Below, in pieces: positions 18,443-26,139 of a DNA stretch of 64,000 nucleotides. Position numbers and translations under genes: made by a program. Within the stretch, counting starts at the first letter, position 1. Each line of letters begins with the position of its first letter. Under the pieces are notes generated by a model that worked only from the letters and a program-made list of their open reading frames with translations, had not been told where the DNA came from and did no database searches. The stretch comes from Streptomyces sp. Tue6028 (lineage in GTDB: Bacteria > Actinomycetota > Actinomycetes > Streptomycetales > Streptomycetaceae): positions 124,001 through 188,000 of the forward strand of contig NZ_MLCE01000036.1 of the NCBI RefSeq assembly GCF_002300165.1, written 5' to 3'.

Positions 18443-19828
18443 TCAGGTGCCGACCCGTACGGACGCGATGACCCGGTCGGCCGTGTCCTTGTCCGCGTGC
18501 TTCTGACGGATCTGCACGTAGACCTGGGGCTGCGGGGCACCACCCGCCGGGCTCAACCCCGCCTCGACGACGGAGCCGCCGCTGCCAGGACAGTCGTCCC
18601 AGGTCCGGATCAGACCGTGCCAGCGGGCGCCGTTGTAGGCGTGGCCGCCCTGGTAGTGGCATCCGGTGTGCGCCAGTGCCCGCACCTCGGCGGCGACGTC
18701 GCCCTGCTCGCTGAGCCCGATGAAGGCGCCGCTGACGTCCGACCGGAGGTCCTGCCACCGGGCGAGGTCGTCCGCGACGGCGAGTCCGGGCTCCCGCCCG
18801 TCCCCGAGCCCCAGGGCGCGCGGATTCCAGCCGGAGTCCCGTATCTGACGGCCCCAGGCCTCCGGAACCTGCGCGGTGACCCGTCCCGTGCCGTCCTCGA
18901 CCCGGACGGTCCCCGCCGAGGGTTCCCGCGTCGCGAGCGTGGCGGCGACGGTGACCGCCCCCGCGAGGACGGCGACGCCCAGCGCGGCGACCAGGCCGCG
19001 CCTGCCGCGCCGGCGTGCCGTCAGGGTCCCGACCGGACCGTCCGCGGCCAGCCGTTCGAGTTCCTCCGCGAACCCGGCGGCGGTCGGCCAGCGCCGCTCA
19101 CGGTCGGGTTCCATGGCCCGCATCAGCGCCCGCCCCACGTCCGCGGGGAGGTCCGCGCGCAGACGGTCGGGCCGTACGACCTTGCCGGGCGGGCCGGGCA
19201 CCGAGCCGGTGACGAGATGGTGGCCGAGGGCGCCCAGGCTGTACACGTCGGCCCGCGCGTCGATCCCGGAACCGGGCTCGGCCTGCTCGGGAGGCGTGTA
19301 CCCCGCGGAGCCCGCCGCCATGGTGAGGCCGGACGCCTGGGCCAGGCTCTTGGCCAGGCCGAGGTCGGCGAGCAGGACACGGTCGCCCCCGCCGGGCGAG
19401 CCGCGCAGCAGCACGTTGGACGGCTTGATGTCACGGTGGACGATCCCGGCCTCGTGCAGCGCGGCGGCTCCCCGGGCCGCCAGCGCGGTCAGCCGCAGCG
19501 CTTCGGCGACCGGCAGCGGACCGGTCCCGACGCGGTCGGCGAGGGTGCCGCCGTCGGCGTACTCCATGACGAAGTACGGCCTGCCGTCCGGGAGTTCGCC
19601 GATGTCGTAGACCTGCACGACCCGGCTGGAGTCGGCCCGGCGCAGCAGCCGTGCCTCGGAGAGGAAGCGCTCCCGGATGTCCAGGTGGTCGACCCAGTTC
19701 TCGGAGAGCACCTTCACCGCGACGGGCGCCTCCAGCACGTCGTCGTGGGCGAGCCAGACGACGCCGAAGCCGCCGGCACCCAGACGCCGGTCCAGACGGT
19801 AACGGCCGATCCGCTCCAGGGAGTGCAT
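18443..19828 (-). CDS. Serine/threonine protein kinase, membrane-anchored
   Basis: Hanks-type kinase of 461 residues. The glycine loop GAGGFG is at 17-22, the ATP lysine K39 in VAVK, the catalytic HRDIKPSN with D133, and DLG with D155 in place of DFG. The activation segment has GYTPPEQ. One membrane helix (about 278-299) is followed by an outside domain with two cysteines (HTGCHY, WDDCPG) that may sense a ligand. There are no PASTA repeats. The ATG fits because GRYRLDRRLGAGG is the usual kinase opening; it is only 46 bp from the divergent sigma-factor start, so the two genes probably share a regulatory region. Confidence 0.9.
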   Translation of the reverse strand: MHSLERIGRYRLDRRLGAGGFGVVWLAHDDVLEAPVAVKVLSENWVDHLDIRERFLSEARLLRRADSSRVVQVYDIGELPDGRPYFVMEYADGGTLADRVGTGPLPVAEALRLTALAARGAAALHEAGIVHRDIKPSNVLLRGSPGGGDRVLLADLGLAKSLAQASGLTMAAGSAGYTPPEQAEPGSGIDARADVYSLGALGHHLVTGSVPGPPGKVVRPDRLRADLPADVGRALMRAMEPDRERRWPTAAGFAEELERLAADGPVGTLTARRRGRRGLVAALGVAVLAGAVTVAATLATREPSAGTVRVEDGTGRVTAQVPEAWGRQIRDSGWNPRALGLGDGREPGLAVADDLARWQDLRSDVSGAFIGLSEQGDVAAEVRALAHTGCHYQGGHAYNGARWHGLIRTWDDCPGSGGSVVEAGLSPAGGAPQPQVYVQIRQKHADKDTADRVIASVRVGT

Positions 19829-19874
19829 GCGACTATCATGCCTGGCCTCTGATCGACAGCGAGGGGAGCACCCG

Positions 19875-20426
19875 GTGCGGGACGCGGCGCAGACCGAGGA
19901 GCTGGCCCTGCGGGCGGCGGCCGGTGACGAGGCGGCCCTGGACGGACTGCTCCAGCAGATCCGCCCCGAGGTGGTACGGCGCTGCGGACGCTTCCTGCCC
20001 TGCCGGGAGGACGCCGAGGAGGCCGCCCAGGACGTCCTCCTCCAAGTGGCGCGGAAAATAACCACCTTCGAGGGCCGCAGCCGCTTCGGCACCTGGCTCT
20101 ACACCGTGGTCGCGAACTGCTCCCGGCAGAAGTACCGGGAACTCAAGCGACGGGCCGCCGAGCAGCCGGTCGCCATCGACGCCTCCCAGCAGGTCGATCC
20201 GCGCACCACGAGCGTCATCGCCGGTTCCCGTGTCGACCTGCTGGAGGCACTGGAGCGTCTGGAGCGCGAACACCCCCACCTCGTGGCGCCGTTGGTCTAC
20301 CGGGACATCTGCCAGCTGGAGTACGCCGAGGTCGCCGAGCGCGTCGGGATTCCCCTCGGCACGCTCAAGTCCCGGCTGCACGAGGCGCGCAAGCAGGTCA
20401 GGCCTTGGCTGGCGGACGCGTCCTGA
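19875..20426 (+). CDS. ECF-type RNA polymerase sigma factor
   Basis: Protein of 183 residues with sigma-70 region 2 (AAAGDEAALDGLLQQIRPEVV, EDAEEAAQDVLLQVARKI, SRFGTWLYTVVANC) and region 4 (LVYRDICQLEYAEVAERVGIPLGTLKSRLHEAR). It directs RNA polymerase to a specific promoter set. No anti-sigma gene follows; the divergent kinase is the likely regulatory partner by position. GTG at 19875 is chosen for the GAGGGGAG site 6 nt upstream. Its stop codon lies inside a 29-bp tandem repeat. Confidence 0.88.
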   Translation: MRDAAQTEELALRAAAGDEAALDGLLQQIRPEVVRRCGRFLPCREDAEEAAQDVLLQVARKITTFEGRSRFGTWLYTVVANCSRQKYRELKRRAAEQPVAIDASQQVDPRTTSVIAGSRVDLLEALERLEREHPHLVAPLVYRDICQLEYAEVAERVGIPLGTLKSRLHEARKQVRPWLADAS

Positions 20427-20488
20427 CGGAGCCTCAACTGGCGAAGGCTTCCTGACGGAGCCTCAACTGACGGAGGCTTCCTGACGGA
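20421..20488. repeat. 29-bp tandem repeat across the sigma-factor stop codon
   Basis: Units 20421-20449 and 20450-20478 begin with the same TCCTGACGGAGCCTCAACTG and differ at 2-3 later bases. A third partial copy occupies 20479-20488. The TGA stop at 20424-20426 is inside unit one. Confidence 0.9.
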
Positions 20489-20512
20489 CCCCAATTCGCG
20501 GGCCAGGCACGG

Positions 20513-20537
20513 GCGTCGGACGCGTCGGACGCGTCGG
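20513..20537. repeat. CGTCGGACG 9-bp tandem repeat
   Basis: Two full copies and a partial third of a 9-bp unit (containing CGCGTCGGACGCGTCGG) lie 60-85 bp upstream of the HAD gene. Confidence 0.75.
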
Positions 20538-20595
20538 TGGGCGAAGGGCCGTGGGCGGGCGCGGCGCGGCAGGGGGACCTGCATAGGGTGGGCCC

Positions 20596-21087
20596 GTGAA
20601 GGAGACGAACAGCAGACCACTCGCCGTGTTCGACCTGGACGGCACGCTCGCGGACAGCGCGCACCGGCAGCGGTTCCTGGAGCGCACGCCCCGCGACTGG
20701 GACGCGTTCTTCGCGGCGGCGCCGCAGGACCCGCCGCTGCCCGAAGGGATCGCGCTGGCGCTGGAGAGCGCACGCGAGTGCGAGGTGGTCTACCTGACCG
20801 GCCGCCCCGAGCGGTGCCGCCGCGACACCGTCGACTGGCTGGCCGCGCAGGGCCTGCCCGCCGGGCGCATCTGGATGCGGCGCAACGACGACCGCAGGCC
20901 CGCCCGCCGCACCAAGCTGGAGATCCTGCGCCGACTGGCCCGCGACCGCGAGGTCCGCGTCCTCGTCGACGACGACGAACTCGTCTGCACGGATGCCGAG
21001 CGGGCGGGCTTCAGGGTCGTACGGGCGCGCTGGGCGGCCACGTCAGCGGCGCTGAAGGACGCGCAGGAGCGGGAAGGGCGGACCTGA
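20596..21087 (+). CDS. HAD-family phosphatase, polynucleotide 3'-phosphatase-like
   Basis: Single-domain HAD protein of 163 residues. Motif I is AVFDLDGTLAD with the nucleophile D13 and D15, motif II is VVYLTGRPE, and motif IV is VRVLVDDDELVC. The short length without a large cap and the WDAFFAAAPQDPPLPEG segment resemble phosphatase domains of bacterial polynucleotide kinase or LNS2-like proteins. Substrate is unknown. GTG start with weak upstream ribosome site (AGGGTGGG). Confidence 0.75.
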   Translation: MKETNSRPLAVFDLDGTLADSAHRQRFLERTPRDWDAFFAAAPQDPPLPEGIALALESARECEVVYLTGRPERCRRDTVDWLAAQGLPAGRIWMRRNDDRRPARRTKLEILRRLARDREVRVLVDDDELVCTDAERAGFRVVRARWAATSAALKDAQEREGRT

Positions 21088-21089
21088 CC

Positions 21090-21132
21090 GAGCCGTCGGG
21101 GGCCCGGCCGAGGGGGCCGGGCGGGGCGGCTC
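21090..21132. terminator. Bidirectional hairpin between HAD and dodecin genes
   Basis: Outer stem GAGCCG/CGGCTC and inner stem GCCCGGC/GCCGGGC sit between two convergent genes (HAD stop 21087, dodecin stop 21159). Confidence 0.5.
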
Positions 21133-21158
21133 GAAGGGACCGGGTCGGGTGAGGGCGC

Positions 21159-21374
21159 TCAGTCGCCCTCGTCCAGGCGGAAGCCGACCTTCAGGCCGAC
21201 CTGGTAGTGCTCGATCTGCCCGTTCTCGATCTGCCCCCTGACCTGGGTGACCTCGAACCAGTCGAGGTTGCGCAGGGTCTGCGAGGCACGGGTGATCCCG
21301 TTGCGGATGGCCTGGTCGACCCCCTCGTGGGAGGTGCCGACGATCTCGGTGACCCGGTACGTGTGTTCGGACAT
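21159..21374 (-). CDS. Dodecin family flavin-binding protein
   Basis: Protein of 71 residues that matches the whole dodecin fold: HTYRVTEIVGTSHEGVDQAI, ITRASQTLRNLDWFEVTQVR (with the flavin-stacking Trp) and IEHYQVGLKVGFRLDEGD. Dodecins form hollow dodecamers that store flavin or coenzyme A. The ATG at 21374 is supported by GGAG about 9 nt upstream; the open frame further upstream is not dodecin-like. Confidence 0.92.
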   Translation of the reverse strand: MSEHTYRVTEIVGTSHEGVDQAIRNGITRASQTLRNLDWFEVTQVRGQIENGQIEHYQVGLKVGFRLDEGD

Positions 21375-21563
21375 GCGGGTGCTCCTCTCCGTGGCGGGTG
21401 TGCCCCGCGTCATTCCACGGTGCCCCACGGTGCGACGGTCCGCGAGATGTCGGGAGCGTACTGCGGGGAAAGTTGCTCTCCCGCCCCGTCCGGGGGGACC
21501 TGGTGCGGACCGTCCGCGCCCGGCTCCGGACGCAGCCTTCCGTAGTCGACCCTTGACGGAATG

Positions 21564-21579
21564 ATTGGTCCATACCAAA
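21564..21579. promoter_or_regulatory. DasR-like operator upstream of the DasA-like gene
   Basis: ATTGGTCCATACCAAA contains TGGTCCATACCA, matching the DasR element core TGGTCTAGACCA at 10 of 12 positions. It lies 86 bp before the lipoprotein start, where chitin/GlcNAc genes of Streptomyces carry DasR sites. Not tested. Confidence 0.6.
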
Positions 21580-21664
21580 ATCCAGAACACCCGTGCGAGC
21601 GCCATGCTCGTCCCCCACGTCGGGCCCCCTTCCCCCTGTCCGCAAGGCAGAACAGGACCCCCTC

Positions 21665-22927
21665 GTGAGACTCCGCCTCCTCGCCGTCGTATCCGTCACC
21701 GCGTTCCTGGCCACCGCCTGCGGAGCCCTGCCCGACAGCGGATCGGGGCAGCGGACGGTCACGGTGTGGCTGATGAAGGACAGCGCCTCCAAGGACTTCC
21801 TGAAGAGGTTCACCGAGGACTTCGAGCGCACCCACGGCGCCCTGCGCCTCGACATCCGCATCCAGGAGTGGACCGGCATCGGCGAGAAGGTGCAGGCGGC
21901 CCTCAAGGAGCGGGACAAGTCCGCGCCCGATGTGATCGAGGTCGGCAACACCCAGGTGGCGCAGTACGTCGACGGCGGCGGACTGAGCGACCTGACCCTC
22001 GAGTCCATGCGGGACTGGGGCATGAACTCCTGGCTGCCCGGCCTCGCCGAACCCGGCCGCTTCGGCACCCGCCAGTTCGGCGTCCCCTGGTACGCGGCCA
22101 ACCGCGTCGTCATCTACCGCAAGGACCTGTTCGGCCGGGCCGGCATCAAGCAGCCGCCGAAGAGCCGCGAACAGTGGCTCGCGGACACCGAACGGCTCAA
22201 CTCCGATGGAAACCAGGGGATATACCTGGCGGGGCAGGACTGGTACACCCTGTCCGGGTTCATCTGGGACGAGGGCGGCGACCTCGCCAAGGAGACCACC
22301 AGCGGCAATTGGGAGGGCACGCTCCAGACGCCGGCCGCCGTACGGGGCATGGACTTCTACCAGCGGCTCCAGGCGCTCGGCGACGGGCCCGTGGACGCCG
22401 ACGAGGAACACCCGCCGCAGTCGGGGGTGTTCGCCAAGGGCCGGGTCGCGCAGATCGTCGCCGTCCCCGGACTCGTCCAGGCGATCGAGCGCACCAATCC
22501 CGCGCTCAAGGGCAAGCTGGGCTTCTTCCCCGTGCCCGGCAAGACCGCCGCCGCTCCCGGCGCGGTCTTCACCGGTGGCTCCGACCTCGTGGTGCCCAAG
22601 AACACGGACGACCGGGAGGGCGCGACGGCCGTCGTCGCCGCGCTCGCGGGCGCCAAGTGGCAGACCGAGCTGGCCCGCACGATGAACTACGTGCCGAACA
22701 AGACGACCCTCGCCGACGCCGTCGCGGGCGAGGAAGGGGCCGCGGCGATGGCGGCCGGCGCCGCCCACGGCCGCGCCACCCCTTCCTCGCCCCGGTGGGC
22801 CGCGGTCGAGGCCGACAATCCGATCAAGGTCTACATGTCGAAGGTGCTGAGTGGCGCCGACCCGGCGACGGAGGCCCGGCGTGCCTCCGCCCGTATCACC
22901 AAGACCCTGGCGGACGACGGCGAGTGA
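21665..22927 (+). CDS. Extracellular sugar-binding lipoprotein, DasA-like (orphan)
   Basis: Solute-binding protein of 420 residues for an ABC sugar importer. The signal peptide ends in the lipobox LATAC. The mature part has the family pattern RTVTVWLMKDSASKDF, RIQEWTGIGEKVQAAL, PDVIEVGNTQVAQYVDGGGL, GVPWYAANRVVIYRKDLF and the C-terminal NPIKVYMSKVLSG. It closely resembles the chitobiose-binding protein DasA of Streptomyces as I remember it. No permease or ATPase genes follow; next is the convergent egtD, so it would work with components encoded elsewhere. GTG at 21665 is chosen because AGGA lies 7 nt upstream and the signal peptide starts there. Confidence 0.85.
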   Translation: MRLRLLAVVSVTAFLATACGALPDSGSGQRTVTVWLMKDSASKDFLKRFTEDFERTHGALRLDIRIQEWTGIGEKVQAALKERDKSAPDVIEVGNTQVAQYVDGGGLSDLTLESMRDWGMNSWLPGLAEPGRFGTRQFGVPWYAANRVVIYRKDLFGRAGIKQPPKSREQWLADTERLNSDGNQGIYLAGQDWYTLSGFIWDEGGDLAKETTSGNWEGTLQTPAAVRGMDFYQRLQALGDGPVDADEEHPPQSGVFAKGRVAQIVAVPGLVQAIERTNPALKGKLGFFPVPGKTAAAPGAVFTGGSDLVVPKNTDDREGATAVVAALAGAKWQTELARTMNYVPNKTTLADAVAGEEGAAAMAAGAAHGRATPSSPRWAAVEADNPIKVYMSKVLSGADPATEARRASARITKTLADDGE

Positions 22928-22998
22928 CGCGGGACGGCGCGTGCCGTGGAGCCGGAGCATGCCGGTGCCGGAGCACACCGGTGCCGGGCCACCGCGGT

Positions 22999-23032
22999 GC
23001 CGGGGCGGGCCCCTGTCGGCGCCCGCCCCGGC
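22999..23032. terminator. Bidirectional hairpin between the DasA-like gene and egtD
   Basis: Perfect 12-bp stem (GCCGGGGCGGGC and complement) with a 10-nt loop, between two convergent stops at 22927 and 23049. Confidence 0.65.
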
Positions 23033-23048
23033 CCTGTCGGCGATCCTG

Positions 23049-24020
23049 TCAGCGGTCCTGGCCCGCGACGCTCAGGGACAGCGCGAAGCGGCCCTCCGCG
23101 TCCGTCCACCAGTGGGTCAACGCGAAGCCCGCCGAGGCCAGTTCGGCCCGCACACCGTCCTCGCGGAACTTCGCCGAGACCTCGGTGCGCAACTCCTCGC
23201 CCCGCGCGAAGTGCACGGCGAGGTCGAGGGCGGGGATCTTCACCGTCTGAGCGGCCCGCGAGCGCAGCCGCATCTCGATCCACTCCTGTTCGGTGTCCCA
23301 CAGGGCGACATGGTCGAACGCGTCGGGGTCGAAGTCCGCCTCCAGCTCACGGTTGACGACGCTCAGCACGTTCTTGTTGAACGCGGCCGTCACCCCGGCC
23401 GCGTCGTCGTACGCGGCGACCAGGACCGACTCGTCCTTGACCAGGTCGGTACCGAGCAGCAGCGCGTCGCCGGGCGACAGCAGCGCCCGTACGGACGCCA
23501 GGAACGCGGCGCGTTCGGCGGGCAGCAGATTGCCGATCGTGCCGCCGAGGAACGCGACGAGCCGCGGTCCGGGGGTGTCGGGCAGCGTGAGGGAGCCGGT
23601 GAAGTCGGCGATCAGCGCGTGCACGTCGAGGCCGGGACGTTCGGCGGCCAGCGCCTGGCCGGCCTGGGTGAGCGCGCTCTCGCTGACGTCCACGGGGACA
23701 TAGGTGTGCAGGCCGGGCAGCGCGTCGAGGAGGTGGCGGGTCTTCTCGGACGAGCCGGAGCCCAGCTCGACGAGGGTGCGCGCGCCGCTCGCCAGGGCGA
23801 TCTCCCCCGCCCGGGCGAGCAGGATCTCCCGCTCGGCGCGCGTGGGGTAGTACTCCGGGAGCTCGGTGATCTTCTCGAAGAGTTCGCTGCCGTGCGCGTC
23901 GTAGAACCACTTGGGCGGCAGCGTCTTGGGCGTACCGGTGAGGCCGTGCAGGACGTCCGCGCGCAGCGCGGCGTCCGTGGCGTCCTCGGGGAGGGTGCGG
24001 GTCAGAAGGAACGGACTCAC
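23049..24020 (-). CDS. egtD: L-histidine N-alpha-methyltransferase
   Basis: First enzyme of ergothioneine synthesis: trimethylates histidine to hercynine using SAM. The 323-residue protein has LPPKWFYDAHGSELFEKITELPEYYPTRAE-type family sequence, the SAM motif LVELGSGSSEKTRHLLDAL, VAFLGGTIGNLLPAERA, and a C-terminal LASAGFALTHWWTDAEGRFALSLS. The GTG start (24018-24020) overlaps the egtC stop by 4 bp (GTGA), so it is the last gene of the egtABCD operon. Product presumably feeds EgtB. Confidence 0.95.
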   Translation of the reverse strand: MSPFLLTRTLPEDATDAALRADVLHGLTGTPKTLPPKWFYDAHGSELFEKITELPEYYPTRAEREILLARAGEIALASGARTLVELGSGSSEKTRHLLDALPGLHTYVPVDVSESALTQAGQALAAERPGLDVHALIADFTGSLTLPDTPGPRLVAFLGGTIGNLLPAERAAFLASVRALLSPGDALLLGTDLVKDESVLVAAYDDAAGVTAAFNKNVLSVVNRELEADFDPDAFDHVALWDTEQEWIEMRLRSRAAQTVKIPALDLAVHFARGEELRTEVSAKFREDGVRAELASAGFALTHWWTDAEGRFALSLSVAGQDR

Positions 24021-24808
24021 GTACGGGGCTCCTTCGGCTGTGCGGGTGCCATGTCGTCGTTCATGTCCTTGAGAGGGGTGAGCAGCACCTCGGTGCGGCT
24101 CGCCGTGAGCAGGGTGTGGTCGGGGACCTCCCGCCAGTGCGGGTCGTCGTCGTACGGCTCGGAGGCCACGACGGTGCGGGGGCCGGGCCCGGAGAGGTAC
24201 CAGAGGGTGTCGCCCCAGGCGGTCGCCACGATCGTCTCGCCGTTGGTGAGCAGCAGGTTGAGGCGGGAGCCGGGGGCCGCCTCGGCGACCTCCACGACCG
24301 TGTCCGCCAGCGCCTGCCCCTCGTCGTCGCCGCCGCGCAGCCGGTGCAGGACCAGCGCCCAGACGAGCGCGGAGTCGCAACGGGCCTCCAGCGACAGCAC
24401 CTCCTGCGCGGGCAGGGTCGTGGCGAGCGGCGCGAGCGTGCCGGGCCACCCGGCGACCGCGCCGTTGTGGCTGAACAGCCAGGGGCCCGCGGCGAACGGC
24501 GCCGCCGCGGCCTCCCCGTCGGCGCCCGCCACGGTCGCGTCCCGCACCGCGGCGAGCAGCGCGGAGGCGCGGACGACACGGGCCAGGTCGGCGAACGACT
24601 GGTCGCCCCAGATGGGCACGGCGCGCCGGTAGCGGGCCGGCACCGGGTCCCCGGTGGCGTACCAGCCCACGCCGAAGCCGTCGGCGTTGACCGTCCCGTG
24701 CCGCTGCCGCCGGGGCGCCCACGCCTGCCGGAACAGGCTGTGCTCCGGCTCCACGAGGAGTGCGCCGAGCGGCTCCTCGGGCCCCAGGAACGCCAGATGA
24801 CGGCACAT
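24017..24808 (-). CDS. egtC: Gamma-glutamyl hercynylcysteine S-oxide hydrolase
   Basis: Class II glutamine-amidotransferase-like hydrolase of 263 residues that removes glutamate from gamma-glutamyl hercynylcysteine sulfoxide. It opens MCRHLAFLG with the N-terminal nucleophile Cys2, then ADGFGVGWY and WLFSHNGAVAG, which are the amidotransferase motifs, and EARCDSALVWALV. The ATG overlaps the egtB stop by 4 bp. The true start must be the Met before CRHL, since the N-terminal Cys has to be exposed. Confidence 0.95.
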   Translation of the reverse strand: MCRHLAFLGPEEPLGALLVEPEHSLFRQAWAPRRQRHGTVNADGFGVGWYATGDPVPARYRRAVPIWGDQSFADLARVVRASALLAAVRDATVAGADGEAAAAPFAAGPWLFSHNGAVAGWPGTLAPLATTLPAQEVLSLEARCDSALVWALVLHRLRGGDDEGQALADTVVEVAEAAPGSRLNLLLTNGETIVATAWGDTLWYLSGPGPRTVVASEPYDDDPHWREVPDHTLLTASRTEVLLTPLKDMNDDMAPAQPKEPRT

Positions 24809-26139
24809 CAGGCACTCCCGGGTCCGGCGTCGCGCGCGGTGCGGAACCCGCTGAAGATCTGCCGCCGGATCGGGTAGTCCCAGTTGCGGAACGTGCCCCG
24901 GCAGGCCACCTGGTCCACGGCGAACGAGCCGCCGCGCAGCACCTTGTACTCCGGCCCGAAGAAGACCTCCGAGTACTCCCGGTACGGGAAGGCCGCGAAG
25001 CCGGGGTAGGGCGCCAGGTCGCTCGACGTCCACTCCCACACGTCACCGATCAACTGCCGGACACCCAGCGGGGATTCGCCCTCCGGATAGCTGCCCGCCG
25101 GCGCCGGGCGCAGATGCCGCTGGCCGAGGTTGGCGTGCTCGGGCGTCGGGTCGGCGTCGCCCCACGGATAGCGGCGGGAGCGGTCGGCCGCCGGGTCGTG
25201 CCGGGCTGCCTTCTCCCACTCCTCCTCGGTGGGCAGCCGCCGCCCCGCCCAGCGGGCGTACGCGTCGGCCTCGTACCAGGAGACGTGCAGCACCGGCTCG
25301 TCGGGCGGTACGACCTCGGTGACGCCGAACCGGCGCCGCAGCCACTGTCCGCCCTCGCGGCGCCAGAACAGCGGCGCCTCGATGCCGTGACCCCGGACGT
25401 GGTCCCATCCCTCGGCGGTCCACCAGCGCTCGTCGCCGTACCCGCCGTCCTCGATGAAGGCCAGGTAGGCGGCGTTGGTGACGGGCGTGGTGTCGATGAA
25501 GAACGACGGCACCGTACGCCGGTGCGCGGGCCTTTCGTTGTCCAGCGCCCACGGCTCGGTGGACGTGCCCATCGTGAACGGGCCACCGGGGACGAGGACT
25601 TCGGAGGGCCCGGTGAACCGAGGCACGGGAGCGGGGTCCGGCGCCGTCAACGCGGCCGGCCCCCGGCGCAGCTGATGGGTGATCAGCATGGTCTCGTCGT
25701 GCTGCTGTTCGTGCTGCGCGATCATCCCGAAGGCGAACCCCGCCCGGGTCAGAGGTGTGCCGTGGAACGCGGTGCCCTCCAGGACGTCCAAGGCCCGGCC
25801 GCGCACCTCGGCGGCGTACTTCCGGGCCTCCGCGGGCGGCAGCAGCGGCAGCGAGGGGCGCTCGGCGCGCGGATGCTCGAACGCGTCGTACAGCCCGTCG
25901 ATCTCGGGGCGCATGGCGTCGCGCCCCGCGACCGCGCGCAGCAGCCACAGCTCCTCCTGGTTGCCGATGTGCGCGAGGTCCCACACCAGGGGCGACATCA
26001 ACGGCGAGTGCTGTGCGGTCAGCTCGGGGTCCTCCACGCAGGACGTGAGGAGCGCGGTGCGGTCGCGGGCCGTGGTGAGCGCGTCCAGCGCACGCTCCCT
26101 GAGCGACTCCGGGTCCGTGAGCGTTTCGGGGGCGGTCAT
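24808..26139 (-). CDS. egtB: Hercynine oxygenase (iron-dependent sulfoxide synthase)
   Basis: Non-heme iron enzyme joining gamma-glutamylcysteine to hercynine with O2. The 443-residue protein has an N-terminal DinB-like domain with the predicted iron histidines H57 (DLAHIGNQEE) and H143/H147 (HEQQH), and a C-terminal FGE-sulfatase domain (PFTMGTSTEPWALDNERPAH, HVSWYEADAYARWAGRRLPT, YKVLRGGSFA). Its ATG overlaps the egtA stop by 4 bp. Use of gamma-glutamylcysteine is the actinobacterial route, consistent with egtA and egtC in the same operon. Confidence 0.95.
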   Translation of the reverse strand: MTAPETLTDPESLRERALDALTTARDRTALLTSCVEDPELTAQHSPLMSPLVWDLAHIGNQEELWLLRAVAGRDAMRPEIDGLYDAFEHPRAERPSLPLLPPAEARKYAAEVRGRALDVLEGTAFHGTPLTRAGFAFGMIAQHEQQHDETMLITHQLRRGPAALTAPDPAPVPRFTGPSEVLVPGGPFTMGTSTEPWALDNERPAHRRTVPSFFIDTTPVTNAAYLAFIEDGGYGDERWWTAEGWDHVRGHGIEAPLFWRREGGQWLRRRFGVTEVVPPDEPVLHVSWYEADAYARWAGRRLPTEEEWEKAARHDPAADRSRRYPWGDADPTPEHANLGQRHLRPAPAGSYPEGESPLGVRQLIGDVWEWTSSDLAPYPGFAAFPYREYSEVFFGPEYKVLRGGSFAVDQVACRGTFRNWDYPIRRQIFSGFRTARDAGPGSA

